Part shown: in pieces, positions 1 to 6,307 of the stretch
Layout: each line of letters opens with the position of its first letter
Position numbering within the stretch: position 1 is the stretch's first letter
Source: Actinomycetes bacterium
GTDB lineage: Bacteria; Actinomycetota; Acidimicrobiia; Acidimicrobiales; Bog-793
Length of the DNA: 16,859 bases
Direction: 5' to 3'
Assembly: GCA_021823365.1 (NCBI GenBank)
Contig: JAKAOD010000008.1
Coordinates: 1-16,859, forward strand
Position numbers and translations under genes: made by a program
Notes under the pieces: model-generated
What the model was told of the DNA's origin: nothing
Database searches by the model: none
The model's input: the letters and a program-made list of their open reading frames with translations, nothing else

Positions 1-2
1 TT

Positions 3-53
3 CCGCTCGCCGGCGGCGGCGCCGGGGCTGACCGCTGGGCCTGCGGCGGGTGA
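3..53 (+). CDS. 3' end of an upstream gene (partial), probably the ABC transporter ATPase
   Basis: Only the last 16 codons are visible; they read PLAGGGAGADRWACGG followed by TGA at 51-53. The frame is open to the window edge. The stop shares the four bases GTGA with the GTG start of the following permease, the same coupling used between the two permeases. In NitT/TauT-type importers the ATPase gene often precedes or follows the permeases, so an ATPase is the natural guess. Nothing in these 16 residues identifies a family, so the function is inferred from position alone. Confidence 0.35.
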   Translation, partial: PLAGGGAGADRWACGG

Positions 54-853
54 GGGGATCGCACCGCTCCGCCAGCGACGCCGGGGTGCGCCCCGGCCTT
101 CGTCGCCTCGCCGGCGGCGTCGTGGGCGTCGTCGGCCTCCTCGCCATCTGGGAGCTCGTCGCCTACACGGCGTTCACCCGAAGCCACCTCGTGCCGCCGC
201 CGCAGGAGGTGCTCGTGACGATCTTCCACGACCCCGGCTTCGAGATGTGGCCGAACCTGCTCTCGACGCTCGAGGAGGCAGCACTCGGCTTCCTTTGGGG
301 CAACCTCGCGGCGATCGCCCTCGCGCTCGCCTTCGTCCAGCTGCCCATCCTCGAAAAGGCGCTCCTCCGGGTCGTCCTCGCCACCTATTGCATGCCGATC
401 ATCGCCATCGGCCCCGTGCTCGAGATCGTCCTCTCCGGCAACGCCCCCCAGAGCACGCTCGCCGCGCTGTCGGTCGTCTTCACGACGCTCATCGCCTGCT
501 TGCTCGGCCTGCGCAGCGCCGATCCGGCGAGCCTCGATCTCGTGCGCGTCTACGGCGGAGGTCGCTGGCGCCAGCTCGTGAAGGTCCGCATCCGCGCCGC
601 CCTCCCGGCTGCCTTCGCCGGGTTCGCGATCTCCGGGCCGGCAGCCGTGCTCGGTGCGATCGTCGGCGAGTACCTCGGCGCCTCCCAGGGGCTCGGCGTG
701 GCGCTCATCTCGGCGAACGAGGACCTCGACGCGCGCCGGGCCTTCGCCATCGCCGCCGTCGCGACGGCGCTCGCCGGGGTGGCCTACGTCGCGGTGTCCG
801 CTGTCGGCCGCCTGCTCACGCCCTGGGCGCCGCGACACCAGGAGGCGGGGTGA
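50..853 (+). CDS. NitT/TauT-type ABC transporter permease 1
   Basis: Inner-membrane permease of 267 residues, the usual size for the SsuC/TauC/ThiX-like family (BPD_transp_1). The start is GTG at 50, overlapping the stop of the preceding gene as GTGA. A basic N-terminus is followed by a first membrane segment at about residues 20-42 and several more hydrophobic segments. The cytoplasmic EAA loop, which contacts the ATPase, is recognisable near residues 155-190, with the Gly-rich YGGGRWRQL stretch and ALPAAFAGF. The stop overlaps the next permease, again as GTGA, so the two are probably co-translated and form a heterodimer. The substrate cannot be read from the permease. The best candidate partner is the NMT1-like binding protein at 8673-9743, since no other binding protein of this class is in the window. 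Confidence 0.85.
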   Translation: MRGSHRSASDAGVRPGLRRLAGGVVGVVGLLAIWELVAYTAFTRSHLVPPPQEVLVTIFHDPGFEMWPNLLSTLEEAALGFLWGNLAAIALALAFVQLPILEKALLRVVLATYCMPIIAIGPVLEIVLSGNAPQSTLAALSVVFTTLIACLLGLRSADPASLDLVRVYGGGRWRQLVKVRIRAALPAAFAGFAISGPAAVLGAIVGEYLGASQGLGVALISANEDLDARRAFAIAAVATALAGVAYVAVSAVGRLLTPWAPRHQEAG

Positions 854-1650
854 GCCGGGCAGCCACCGGGCTCGTGCGGCTCGCCCGCACGCTCGGGGTC
901 TCGGCGCTCACGCTGGGGGTGCTGTGCGGGGTCTGGCAGGGGGCGATCACCGTGTTCCACCTGAGCCCGTTCGTCGCAAAGGGCCCCGGCGCCGTGTACG
1001 ACTTCCTCGTGACGAGCCCCGACGCCTCCTCGGCACGCTCGCAGCTGCTGTCCGCTCTCGGCGTCACGGTGCGTGACGCCGGCCTCGGCTACGTGGCGGG
1101 GACCGCAGCGGCGCTCGCCGTCGCGTTCGGCGTCGCCTACCGCCGCTCGGTCGCCCAGACGGTCATGCCGGTGGCGATCGCCCTGCGCTCCGTGCCGCTC
1201 GTCGCGATGGTCCCGATCCTCACGCTCGTGCTCGGGCAGGGCCTGCTGTCGGTGACGGTGATCGCGGGAATCGTGACGTTCTTCCCGACGCTCGTCAACG
1301 TCGCCGAGGCGCTCCGGACCGCTCCGGCAATGGCGTCCGACCTCCTTGCCGCCTACGGAGCGAGCGACCTCGACATCCTGAGAAAGGCGCGCCTCCCCTA
1401 CGCCCTCCCCGCGGTGTTCGCGTCGGCACGCATCGCCGCCCCGGGGGCGATGCTCGGCGCCATCCTCGCCGAGTGGCTCGGGACCGGCCAGGGTCTCGGC
1501 GACCTGATGGTCACCTCGTCCTCGACGGCCGACTACTCGATGCTCTGGTCTGCGGTCGTGCTCATCACGACCGTCTCGATCCTCGTCTACAACGCCGTGA
1601 GCGCAGTCGAGCGACCGGTCGTCGCGCGCCTCGGGGTGGGCGCGGGATAG
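850..1650 (+). CDS. NitT/TauT-type ABC transporter permease 2
   Basis: Second membrane subunit, 266 residues, from GTG at 850, which overlaps the stop of permease 1 (GTGA at 850-853). An in-frame open reading frame extends further upstream but lies wholly inside permease 1, so the overlap start is preferred. Hydrophobic segments lie near residues 14-34, 73-97 and 105-140 and in the C-terminal third. The EAA loop is seen as EALRTAPAMASDLLAAYGAS followed by DILRKARLPYALP, matching the family pattern with its conserved Gly and the LP pair. The C-terminal half (AEWLGTGQGLGDLM) is also typical. It would pair with permease 1 in one importer. A candidate transcription end lies 26 bases downstream. 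Confidence 0.88.
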   Translation: MSRAATGLVRLARTLGVSALTLGVLCGVWQGAITVFHLSPFVAKGPGAVYDFLVTSPDASSARSQLLSALGVTVRDAGLGYVAGTAAALAVAFGVAYRRSVAQTVMPVAIALRSVPLVAMVPILTLVLGQGLLSVTVIAGIVTFFPTLVNVAEALRTAPAMASDLLAAYGASDLDILRKARLPYALPAVFASARIAAPGAMLGAILAEWLGTGQGLGDLMVTSSSTADYSMLWSAVVLITTVSILVYNAVSAVERPVVARLGVGAG

Positions 1651-1675
1651 GGCTCGGGGCCCGGCGAGGGCTCAG

Positions 1676-1701
1676 GGTCGCGTCAGGGACTCGACGCGAC
1701 C
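1676..1701 (+). terminator. Candidate stem-loop terminator after the permease pair
   Basis: A perfect 9-bp inverted repeat, GGTCGCGTC at 1676-1684 and GACGCGACC at 1693-1701, is separated by an 8-base loop and starts 26 bases after the permease 2 stop. There is no T-tract, so it would be a GC-only terminator or an mRNA 3'-end stabiliser. The position between genes of different function supports a transcript end. Confidence 0.4.
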
Positions 1702-1770
1702 TGGGCGCTCCCCGAGCTCCGGCCGATCCGGATGCGTCACGGCCTCGTCCCCATCGGCGATGCTGTGCGC

Positions 1771-2064
1771 ATGCCGGTCGCCGCGCTGCTCGTCGAGCTC
1801 CACCTCGGCGAGTGCGGCTCGTTGAAGGAGAAGCGGGCGGTCGTCCAGCACCTGCTCGCGACGTCGCGTCGCCGCTTCGGTGTCGCCGCTTCGGAGGTCG
1901 AGCACCACGACCTCCGGCAGCGCGCCCGCCTCGGCTTCGCTGCCGTCGGCAGCGAAGCCGCCCATGTCGAGGACGTCCTCGACAGCGTGGAGCGCTTCGT
2001 GTGGTCGCATCCCGAGATCGACGTGCTCGGCGCCTCGCGCCACTGGCTCGACCTCGACGAGTGA
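1771..2064 (+). CDS. DUF503 family protein (YlxP-like)
   Basis: Small conserved protein of 97 residues from ATG at 1771. The sequence shows the family's diagnostic features: a hydrophobic N-terminal strand (LLVELHLGECGSLKEKR, like the family's LxLHIPxSxSLKxKR), RRRFGVAASEVEHHDLRQRARLG in the middle, and HVEDVLDSVERFVWSHPEIDVL at the end. DUF503 proteins have a ferredoxin-like fold. In many bacteria they sit near infB/rbfA and have been linked to RNA or ribosome biology, but their biochemical role is unsettled. Here the gene stands away from that context. An in-frame ATG at 1732 would add 13 residues that do not look like the family N-terminus, so 1771 is preferred. The hexamer GATGCT ends six bases before it, a weak match to a leaderless -10 element. 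Confidence 0.85.
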   Translation: MPVAALLVELHLGECGSLKEKRAVVQHLLATSRRRFGVAASEVEHHDLRQRARLGFAAVGSEAAHVEDVLDSVERFVWSHPEIDVLGASRHWLDLDE

Positions 2065-2089
2065 CGTGCGCTCTCCATCTGGGCAGCTG

Positions 2090-2371
2090 ATGCACCGCAT
2101 GTCAGGGGCTCGGCGGCGCCTCCCCGGCAACCCTGCCCTCGCCCAGGCGCTCTGGTCCCTTGCACGCGGCATGGTCGCCCTCGAGCTCGACGGCCGCTTC
2201 CCCCGCCTTGTCGACGAGCCGATCCTCTGGGAGGAATCATCCACGAGCTTGGACTTGTCTCCTGAGCTGGGCGCATCGATTGTCGACCCCGGCACGTTCG
2301 CGCTCGCTGACCCCGGGCTCGTCGCCCTGGCTCGTGCCGCGGGCGAGTCGCTAGTCTCGACCCATGCTTGA
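2090..2371 (+). CDS. Short ORF, possible remnant of a TetR-family regulator C-terminal domain
   Basis: 93 codons from ATG at 2090 (an internal ATG at 2099 is an alternative). Residues about 18-40, ALAQALWSLARGMVALELDG followed by RFP, resemble the WHG-type C-terminal ligand domain of TetR regulators, where a Trp-x-x-x-x-Gly-x-x-x-Leu-Glu-Leu pattern is common. There is no helix-turn-helix upstream: the 25 bases between the DUF503 stop and this ATG cannot hold one. If the similarity is real, this is a decapitated regulator. It overlaps the next gene by 8 bases. There is no clear ribosome-binding site. It could instead be an unrelated hypothetical protein or non-coding sequence. Confidence 0.35.
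   Translation: MHRMSGARRRLPGNPALAQALWSLARGMVALELDGRFPRLVDEPILWEESSTSLDLSPELGASIVDPGTFALADPGLVALARAAGESLVSTHA
2352..2363 (+). promoter_or_regulatory. Leaderless -10 element for the PPOX-fold gene
   Basis: TAGTCT at 2352-2357 fits the actinobacterial -10 pattern TAnnnT and is followed by exactly six bases and then ATG at 2364. This is the spacing expected when transcription starts at the A of the start codon. No Shine-Dalgarno sequence precedes the gene, which agrees with a leaderless transcript. The element lies inside the 3' end of the preceding short ORF. Confidence 0.45.
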
Positions 2372-2747
2372 AGACGAGGTGAGAGCGCTCGCCGAGGGGA
2401 AGAACTTCGCAGCGCTGACGACACTGCTGCCGTCCGGCCAGCCGCAGACCCAGATCATGTGGGTCGACGCCGACGCCGACCACGTGCTCATCAACACGGA
2501 GGTCCACCGCCAGAAGTTCAAGAACGTCTCGCGCGATCCCCGCGTGACCGTCACGATCTTCGCCGCCGGGAACCCCTACTCCTACGCAGAGATCCGCGGG
2601 CGCGTCGTCGAGGTCGTGCGCGGCGAGGAGGCGCGTGCCCACATCGATCGCGTGAGCGAGAAGTACACCGGCAAGCCGTACGCCAGTCAGATCCAGAGCG
2701 AGCGCGTGCTCCTGCGGATTGCACCTGAGCGCCAGCTCGTGCGCTGA
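2364..2747 (+). CDS. PPOX-class F420/flavin-dependent protein (Rv1155-like)
   Basis: 127-residue single-domain protein of the pyridoxamine-phosphate-oxidase-like split barrel. Recognisable blocks are LAEGKNFAALTTLLPSGQPQTQIMWVDADADHVLINTEV at residues 8-46, then RQKFKNVSRDPRVTVTIF, then YSYAEIRGRVVEV, then the C-terminal helix and VLLRIAPERQ. This order matches the actinobacterial family annotated as PPOX-class F420-dependent oxidoreductases, small cytosolic dimers that bind F420 or flavin in a groove between subunits. The substrate is unknown. It overlaps the upstream short ORF by 8 bases but probably has its own leaderless promoter. It converges on the LacI-family gene. Confidence 0.85.
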   Translation: MLEDEVRALAEGKNFAALTTLLPSGQPQTQIMWVDADADHVLINTEVHRQKFKNVSRDPRVTVTIFAAGNPYSYAEIRGRVVEVVRGEEARAHIDRVSEKYTGKPYASQIQSERVLLRIAPERQLVR

Positions 2748-2773
2748 GATCCGTCGAACACCTCCCGCGGCCG

Positions 2774-2844
2774 CCCCGGGCGCCGAGATCCCCGGGGTCG
2801 GGGGAGATGATGAAGTGCCCTGCCTGTGGGGCGGGGCGCCGCCC
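2774..2844. terminator. Two GC stem-loops between convergent genes, candidate bidirectional terminator
   Basis: Between the PPOX stop at 2747 and the LacI-family stop at 2860 there are two hairpin-capable stretches. CCCCGGG at 2774-2780 pairs with CCCGGGG at 2791-2797 across a 10-base loop. GGGCGG at 2829-2834 pairs with CCGCCC at 2839-2844 across a 4-base loop. Neither has a T-tract. The convergent gene arrangement makes a two-way transcript end reasonable, but random pairing is easy to find in DNA this GC-rich. Confidence 0.3.
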
Positions 2845-2859
2845 GGCTGCCGCGGCCCC

Positions 2860-3927
2860 TTAGGAGCGCTTGCGGCGGCGCTCAGGGAGCGGCCGGATCT
2901 CGCCGGAGCCGCGGACGACCAGCGTCGTCGCCACCACCCGCGTGCTCGGAGGTGAGTCGTCGCCCGCGAGGCGCCCGAAGAGCAGGTCCGCCGCGAGCCG
3001 CCCGAGCCCGGCGGTGTCCTGGGCGACGACGGAGATCCCGGGCTCGAGCATGTCCGCGAGGTCGAAGTCGTCGAAGCCGACGAGCGCCACAGTCCTTGCG
3101 AGACCGAGCCGGTGCAGTGCCTTCGCCGTCCCGATCGTGACGACGTTCCGGCTGCTGAACAGGGCGGTGGGCGGCTCGGGCTGGCCGAGCATCAGCTCCG
3201 CCCCCGCGCCCGCCTGGTCGATCGTGCGAAGCCCGTGGGCGACGAGGCGGCTGTCCGGCGTGATCCCGTGCCGCTCGATGGCGCGCTCGAAGCCCGCGAA
3301 CCGTTCGGCCGCCGTGGCGATCGAGAGGCTGTCGCCGAGGTAGCCGATTCGCCGGTGACCGCGCTCCAGGAGGTGGGCGACGGCCGCCATCGCGCCCCCA
3401 CGGTGGTCGGACACGACCGCGTCGGCGGCGAACAGCCGGGGCTCGCGGTCGAGAAACACGATCTTCGTGCCGAGCCGGCTCTCGGACAAGAGATAGCTCT
3501 GGTCCTGCCCGGCCGGGGCGATGATCAGGCCGTCGACCTGGCGGTCGATGAGGGCGCGAGCGAGGTGTCGCTCGCGCTCCGGATCCTCGTCCAAGCTGCC
3601 GATGAGGACCTGCACCCCGCGGTCCCTGGACTGGTCTTCCACGGCCCGGAGCAGCGCGGCCGAGAACGGGTTGGAGACGTCCTCCAGCAGGAGGCCGATC
3701 GTGGCGCTCCGGCCGGGCCCCCGGCGCAGGCTGCTCGCCGTGAGATTCGGGCGGTAGCCGAGCATGTCGGCGGCCTTGCGCACGCGCCCGACGAGCTCGG
3801 CGTCGACGGTCGACACGCCGTTCATCACGCGCGAGACCGTCTTGATGGCGACCCCCGCGAGCGCCGCGACGTCTCGCATCGTCGGCCGGGCCGGCGGCGG
3901 CCCTTCGCCGGGCGCTCTTTGAGACAT
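2860..3927 (-). CDS. LacI-family transcriptional regulator of the adjacent sugar importer
   Basis: 355 residues. The N-terminal DNA-binding domain is clear: TMRDVAALAGVAIKTVSRVMNG at about residues 16-37 is the LacI helix-turn-helix, and the hinge region continues to YRPNLTASSLR at 58-68. The rest is a periplasmic-binding-protein-like effector domain (IGLLLEDVSNPFSAALLRAVE, then IDRQVDGLIIAP, ERGHRRIGYLGDS, LVGFDDFDLADMLEPGISVVAQD), which normally binds a sugar or nucleoside. The gene is divergent from the binding protein, permease and ATPase at 4147-7071, the standard arrangement for a local regulator, so it likely represses that operon until its ligand binds. An ATG at codon 17 is possible, but ATG at 3927 follows a good promoter. 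The effector cannot be deduced. Confidence 0.92.
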   Translation of the reverse strand: MSQRAPGEGPPPARPTMRDVAALAGVAIKTVSRVMNGVSTVDAELVGRVRKAADMLGYRPNLTASSLRRGPGRSATIGLLLEDVSNPFSAALLRAVEDQSRDRGVQVLIGSLDEDPERERHLARALIDRQVDGLIIAPAGQDQSYLLSESRLGTKIVFLDREPRLFAADAVVSDHRGGAMAAVAHLLERGHRRIGYLGDSLSIATAAERFAGFERAIERHGITPDSRLVAHGLRTIDQAGAGAELMLGQPEPPTALFSSRNVVTIGTAKALHRLGLARTVALVGFDDFDLADMLEPGISVVAQDTAGLGRLAADLLFGRLAGDDSPPSTRVVATTLVVRGSGEIRPLPERRRKRS

Positions 3928-3941
3928 CGATATCCTGTCTC
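3920..3941. repeat. Inverted repeat at the regulator's start codon, candidate operator
   Basis: GAGACA at 3921-3926 and TGTCTC at 3936-3941 form a perfect 6-bp inverted repeat with a 9-base spacer, overlapping the LacI-family start codon (3925-3927). The 10-mer TGAGACATCG at 3920-3929 recurs in inverted orientation as CGATGTCTCA at 4105-4114, next to the other divergent gene. This suits a shared operator, but the spacing differs between the two places and the site lies partly in coding sequence. Confidence 0.3.
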
Positions 3942-3962
3942 CCCTCCGGGCGATCGTGGCTC

Positions 3963-3986
3963 CGGCCTGGTCGAGCAGCCAGGCCG
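3963..3986 (-). other. Stem-loop in the 5' leader of the LacI-family gene
   Basis: CGGCCTGG at 3963-3970 and CCAGGCCG at 3979-3986 form a perfect 8-bp stem with an 8-base loop. It lies between the predicted transcription start near 4015 and the start codon at 3927, so it would be in the untranslated leader of about 88 bases. It could control translation or stability of the regulator mRNA, or be a DNA site. No riboswitch class is recognised. Confidence 0.4.
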
Positions 3987-4021
3987 CGATCGCCTGTCGG
4001 CGGGCCCTCTGCCTCTGTCAT

Positions 4022-4050
4022 ATTAAACGGCATACCTGCCCTGCTGTCCA
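4022..4050 (-). promoter_or_regulatory. Sigma-70-like promoter of the LacI-family gene
   Basis: On the minus strand, TGGACA (4050-4045) is followed after exactly 17 bases by TTTAAT (4027-4022). These match five of six bases in each consensus hexamer. Transcription would start near 4015. The -35 box lies within the palindrome GTCCA-C-TGGAC, which suggests control at this point. Confidence 0.65.
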
Positions 4051-4056
4051 CTGGAC
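4046..4056. promoter_or_regulatory. 11-bp palindrome on the divergent promoter region, candidate operator
   Basis: GTCCA-C-TGGAC is a perfect palindrome with a single central base. It covers most of the regulator's -35 box and ends 11 bases before the -35 box of the binding-protein promoter. A protein bound here would block the regulator's promoter and sit just upstream of the importer's. Whether the LacI-family protein is the one that binds is inference. Confidence 0.4.
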
Positions 4057-4067
4057 CCGAGTGCCGG

Positions 4068-4096
4068 TTGACAGCCGAGAGCGTCGCCGTTACTCT
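4068..4096 (+). promoter_or_regulatory. Sigma-70-like promoter of the sugar importer operon
   Basis: TTGACA at 4068-4073 is a perfect -35 hexamer. After exactly 17 bases comes TACTCT at 4091-4096, matching four of six -10 consensus bases. Transcription would start near 4103, leaving a leader of about 44 bases. The leader carries AGACA-acga-TGTCT at 4099-4112, an inverted repeat at the start site that could be an operator, and then a strong AAAGGAG ribosome-binding site at 4134-4140. Confidence 0.65.
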
Positions 4097-4146
4097 CCAG
4101 ACAACGATGTCTCAGACCCGCCGGGTCGTCGACAAAGGAGACGGAG

Positions 4147-5181
4147 ATGAAGCAAGAATGGGGGGCGGGCTTCCGCCGCAGGGGAGCCGCGGTCGGCGCG
4201 GGACTCGCGCTCGCCGGGATGCTGGCCGCGGCGGGGACGCCGGCGGTGGCCTCGGCCTCGACCACGGAGCCGCACGGCGGTCACAGGCTCGTCATCGCTT
4301 ACAACATGGGGGCCGAGGCAGATCCGTTCTTCATCGCGATGAACGTCGGCGCCGCAGCTGAAGCCAAGAAGCTCGGCGTGACCCTCGACTGGCAGGGCGA
4401 CCCGTCGGTGTACTCGCCGTCGACGCAGATCCCCATCGTCCAAGAGATGCTCGCCGAGCACCCGGACGGACTGGTCATCGCGCCGACCGATCCCAACGCG
4501 CTGCAACCGATCGTCAACCAGGCCATCGCCGAGGGCATCCCGGTCTCCTGCGTGGACACCCACGTCACGAACCTGTCGAAGGTGCTGACGTACGTCACCG
4601 GGAACAACACCCAGGGCGGCGCGGCGGCTGCTGACGCGATGGCGAAGGCGATGCACTACACCGCCGGAAAGACCTATCAGGTCGTGGTCGGCATGACGTC
4701 GCCCACGACGACGACGAACGTCGCTCGCCTCGCCGGGTTCAAGGCCGAGATCGCCAAGAAGTACCCCGGCGTCAAGATCGTGTCCGAGGCGTACTCGGAG
4801 TCCCAGCCGGCGGTCGCGAACACCAACGTGAACAACTGGCTCACGAAGTACCCGCACCTGGCCGGGATCTTCGCCATCGACGGCACGAACGCGACGGGCG
4901 CGTCGGCCGCCATCCAGGCGCACGACCTCGTCGGGAAGGTCGCGCTCGTCGGCTACGACGCCTACGCCAACGACGTCGCCCTGCTCCAGCAGGGTGTCTT
5001 CGCGGCGCTTATCGCCCAGCAGCCGACGATGGAGGGAATGCTCGAGATCAAGTACATGGTCCAGTACCTCCGGACCCACAGCAGGAAAGGCATCCCGCAC
5101 GAGGTGACCCTGCCGAACATCGTGCTCACGCCGCACACCTCCGCGGCGGTGCTCGCGAAGTACACCTACCCGACGGCCTAG
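4147..5181 (+). CDS. Sugar ABC transporter substrate-binding protein (ribose/FrcB-like)
   Basis: 344-residue exported binding protein of the Peripla_BP_4 (ribose/galactose) family. A basic N-terminus (FRRRGA) and hydrophobic core at residues 13-36 end in an Ala-rich cleavage region near AVASAS; there is no lipobox cysteine. The mature part starts with RLVIAYNMGAEADPFFIAMNVGAAAEAKKLGV, the classic first strand and helix, then DGLVIAPTDPNALQPIVNQAIAEGIPVSCVDTHV, and later HLAGIFAIDGTNATGASAAIQAHDLVGKVALVGYDA. These are typical of family members that bind pentoses or hexoses. It is the first gene of the operon, with a strong promoter and ribosome-binding site, and is followed by a stable hairpin, consistent with higher expression than the permease. 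The ligand is not identified. Confidence 0.9.
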   Translation: MKQEWGAGFRRRGAAVGAGLALAGMLAAAGTPAVASASTTEPHGGHRLVIAYNMGAEADPFFIAMNVGAAAEAKKLGVTLDWQGDPSVYSPSTQIPIVQEMLAEHPDGLVIAPTDPNALQPIVNQAIAEGIPVSCVDTHVTNLSKVLTYVTGNNTQGGAAAADAMAKAMHYTAGKTYQVVVGMTSPTTTTNVARLAGFKAEIAKKYPGVKIVSEAYSESQPAVANTNVNNWLTKYPHLAGIFAIDGTNATGASAAIQAHDLVGKVALVGYDAYANDVALLQQGVFAALIAQQPTMEGMLEIKYMVQYLRTHSRKGIPHEVTLPNIVLTPHTSAAVLAKYTYPTA

Positions 5182-5193
5182 CAGCGGCCCAGT

Positions 5194-5227
5194 GGGACGG
5201 CGGGCCGCTTCGGCGGCCCGCCGTCCC
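5194..5227 (+). other. Perfect 15-bp stem with UUCG tetraloop between binding protein and permease
   Basis: GGGACGGCGGGCCGC at 5194-5208 pairs without mismatch with 5213-5227, closed by the loop TTCG at 5209-5212 in a C(UUCG)G context, an exceptionally stable tetraloop. It begins 12 bases after the binding-protein stop and ends 57 bases before the permease start. There is no T-tract. It may be a partial terminator or a 3'-end protector that raises binding-protein mRNA relative to the membrane genes, as seen with intercistronic hairpins in other binding-protein operons. Confidence 0.75.
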
Positions 5228-5284
5228 GCGTCGCTTACCATCGGCGTCGGTCGCGGCCGCCTGCGGCTGCCAAGAGGGGGACAC

Positions 5285-6307
5285 GTGGTCACCAGCACCG
5301 GAGCGGTCGCACCGGCCGGGCGCAGGCCCGGAGGGACGGCCCGCTCGATTGCTCGCTCGCTCCTGAGCAACCAGCAGTTCATGCTGCTCGTCGCGCTCGC
5401 CGCGCTCGTCGCCTACTTCACCGCCCGGGCACCGGTCTTCCTCTCGAGCGGCGAGCTCGCGAACATCCTCACGGACTTCTGCTCGCTGATCCTCCTCGGT
5501 ATCGGCGAGACGTACGTGATCGCGTCCGGCGGGATCGACCTGTCGGTCGGCTCCGCGGCAAGTCTTTCAGGCGTCGTCGGTGCCTTCGCGATGCGCAGCC
5601 TGCTCGGAAGTCGCCAGAGCGAGGCGCTCGTCCTGTTCGTCGGCGCGCTCGTCTGCGTGGGCATCGGACTCGCCATCGGTCTGACCAACGCCGCCCTGAT
5701 CAACTGGGCGCGCCTCGTGCCCTTCGTCGCGACGCTCGCGATGCTCGGCGGCGCCGCCGGATTGGCGATCGTGATCTCCAACGGCGAGCCGATCGGGCTC
5801 GATCCCCGGGCGATCTCCCTCACAACCGCAAGGCTCGGGCCGTTCTCTTACCCCTCGCTCGTCGTGATCGCCATCATCGCCGCATGCTGGCTGTCGCTCC
5901 ACTTCACGCGTTACGGCCGCTACACGTTCGCGATCGGCTCGAACGAGTTCGCGGCACGCGCCGCCGGCATCGACGTGCGCAAGCACGCGACGTCGGTGTA
6001 CGCCCTGTCTGGCGCGCTCGCCGGCCTTACCGGCATGTTCCTCTACATGCGGCTGGGATCGGGTGCGCCGACCGCCGGGCTCAACGACGAGCTGCAGGCG
6101 ATCGCTGCCGTCGTCATCGGCGGCGCGAGCCTCTACGGCGGCGTCGCCCGCATGTCCGGCACGGTGCTCGGCACGCTCATCATCACCACGGTGACGAGCG
6201 GCCTGATCATCAGCAACGTCCAGGCGAACTGGGACCAGGTCGCCGTCGCGCTGCTGATCGCCGTCGCCGCCGCGACGCAGGCCCTGCGACCGGCGAGAAA
6301 GGGGTGA
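5285..6307 (+). CDS. Sugar ABC transporter permease (RbsC/FrcC-like)
   Basis: 340-residue inner-membrane permease of the BPD_transp_2 family, from GTG at 5285. The purine-rich AGAGGGGG at 5273-5280 is a ribosome-binding site at good spacing. An earlier in-frame start at 5192 would place the N-terminus across the hairpin and encode Arg-rich sequence unlike the family. Hydrophobic segments begin at about residue 32. The family signature is clear at residues 70-90, LLGIGETYVIASGGIDLSVG, and GAGLNDELQ-type sequence is seen before VVIGGASLYGGVARMSGTVLGTLIITTVTSGL, the conserved C-terminal part. The stop overlaps the ATPase start as GTGA. It would form a homodimeric channel with the neighbouring binding protein and ATPase. 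Confidence 0.92.
   Translation: MVTSTGAVAPAGRRPGGTARSIARSLLSNQQFMLLVALAALVAYFTARAPVFLSSGELANILTDFCSLILLGIGETYVIASGGIDLSVGSAASLSGVVGAFAMRSLLGSRQSEALVLFVGALVCVGIGLAIGLTNAALINWARLVPFVATLAMLGGAAGLAIVISNGEPIGLDPRAISLTTARLGPFSYPSLVVIAIIAACWLSLHFTRYGRYTFAIGSNEFAARAAGIDVRKHATSVYALSGALAGLTGMFLYMRLGSGAPTAGLNDELQAIAAVVIGGASLYGGVARMSGTVLGTLIITTVTSGLIISNVQANWDQVAVALLIAVAAATQALRPARKG

Noticed and set aside
2807..2863. An 18-codon ORF starting MMKCPACGAGRR, like the beginning of a CPxCG zinc-ribbon protein, after a GGGGAG sequence
   Set aside because: It stops after 18 codons, has only one Cys pair, lies between convergent genes over a hairpin-forming stretch, and the Shine-Dalgarno-like bases touch the ATG. 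It could be a remnant, but the evidence is too thin.
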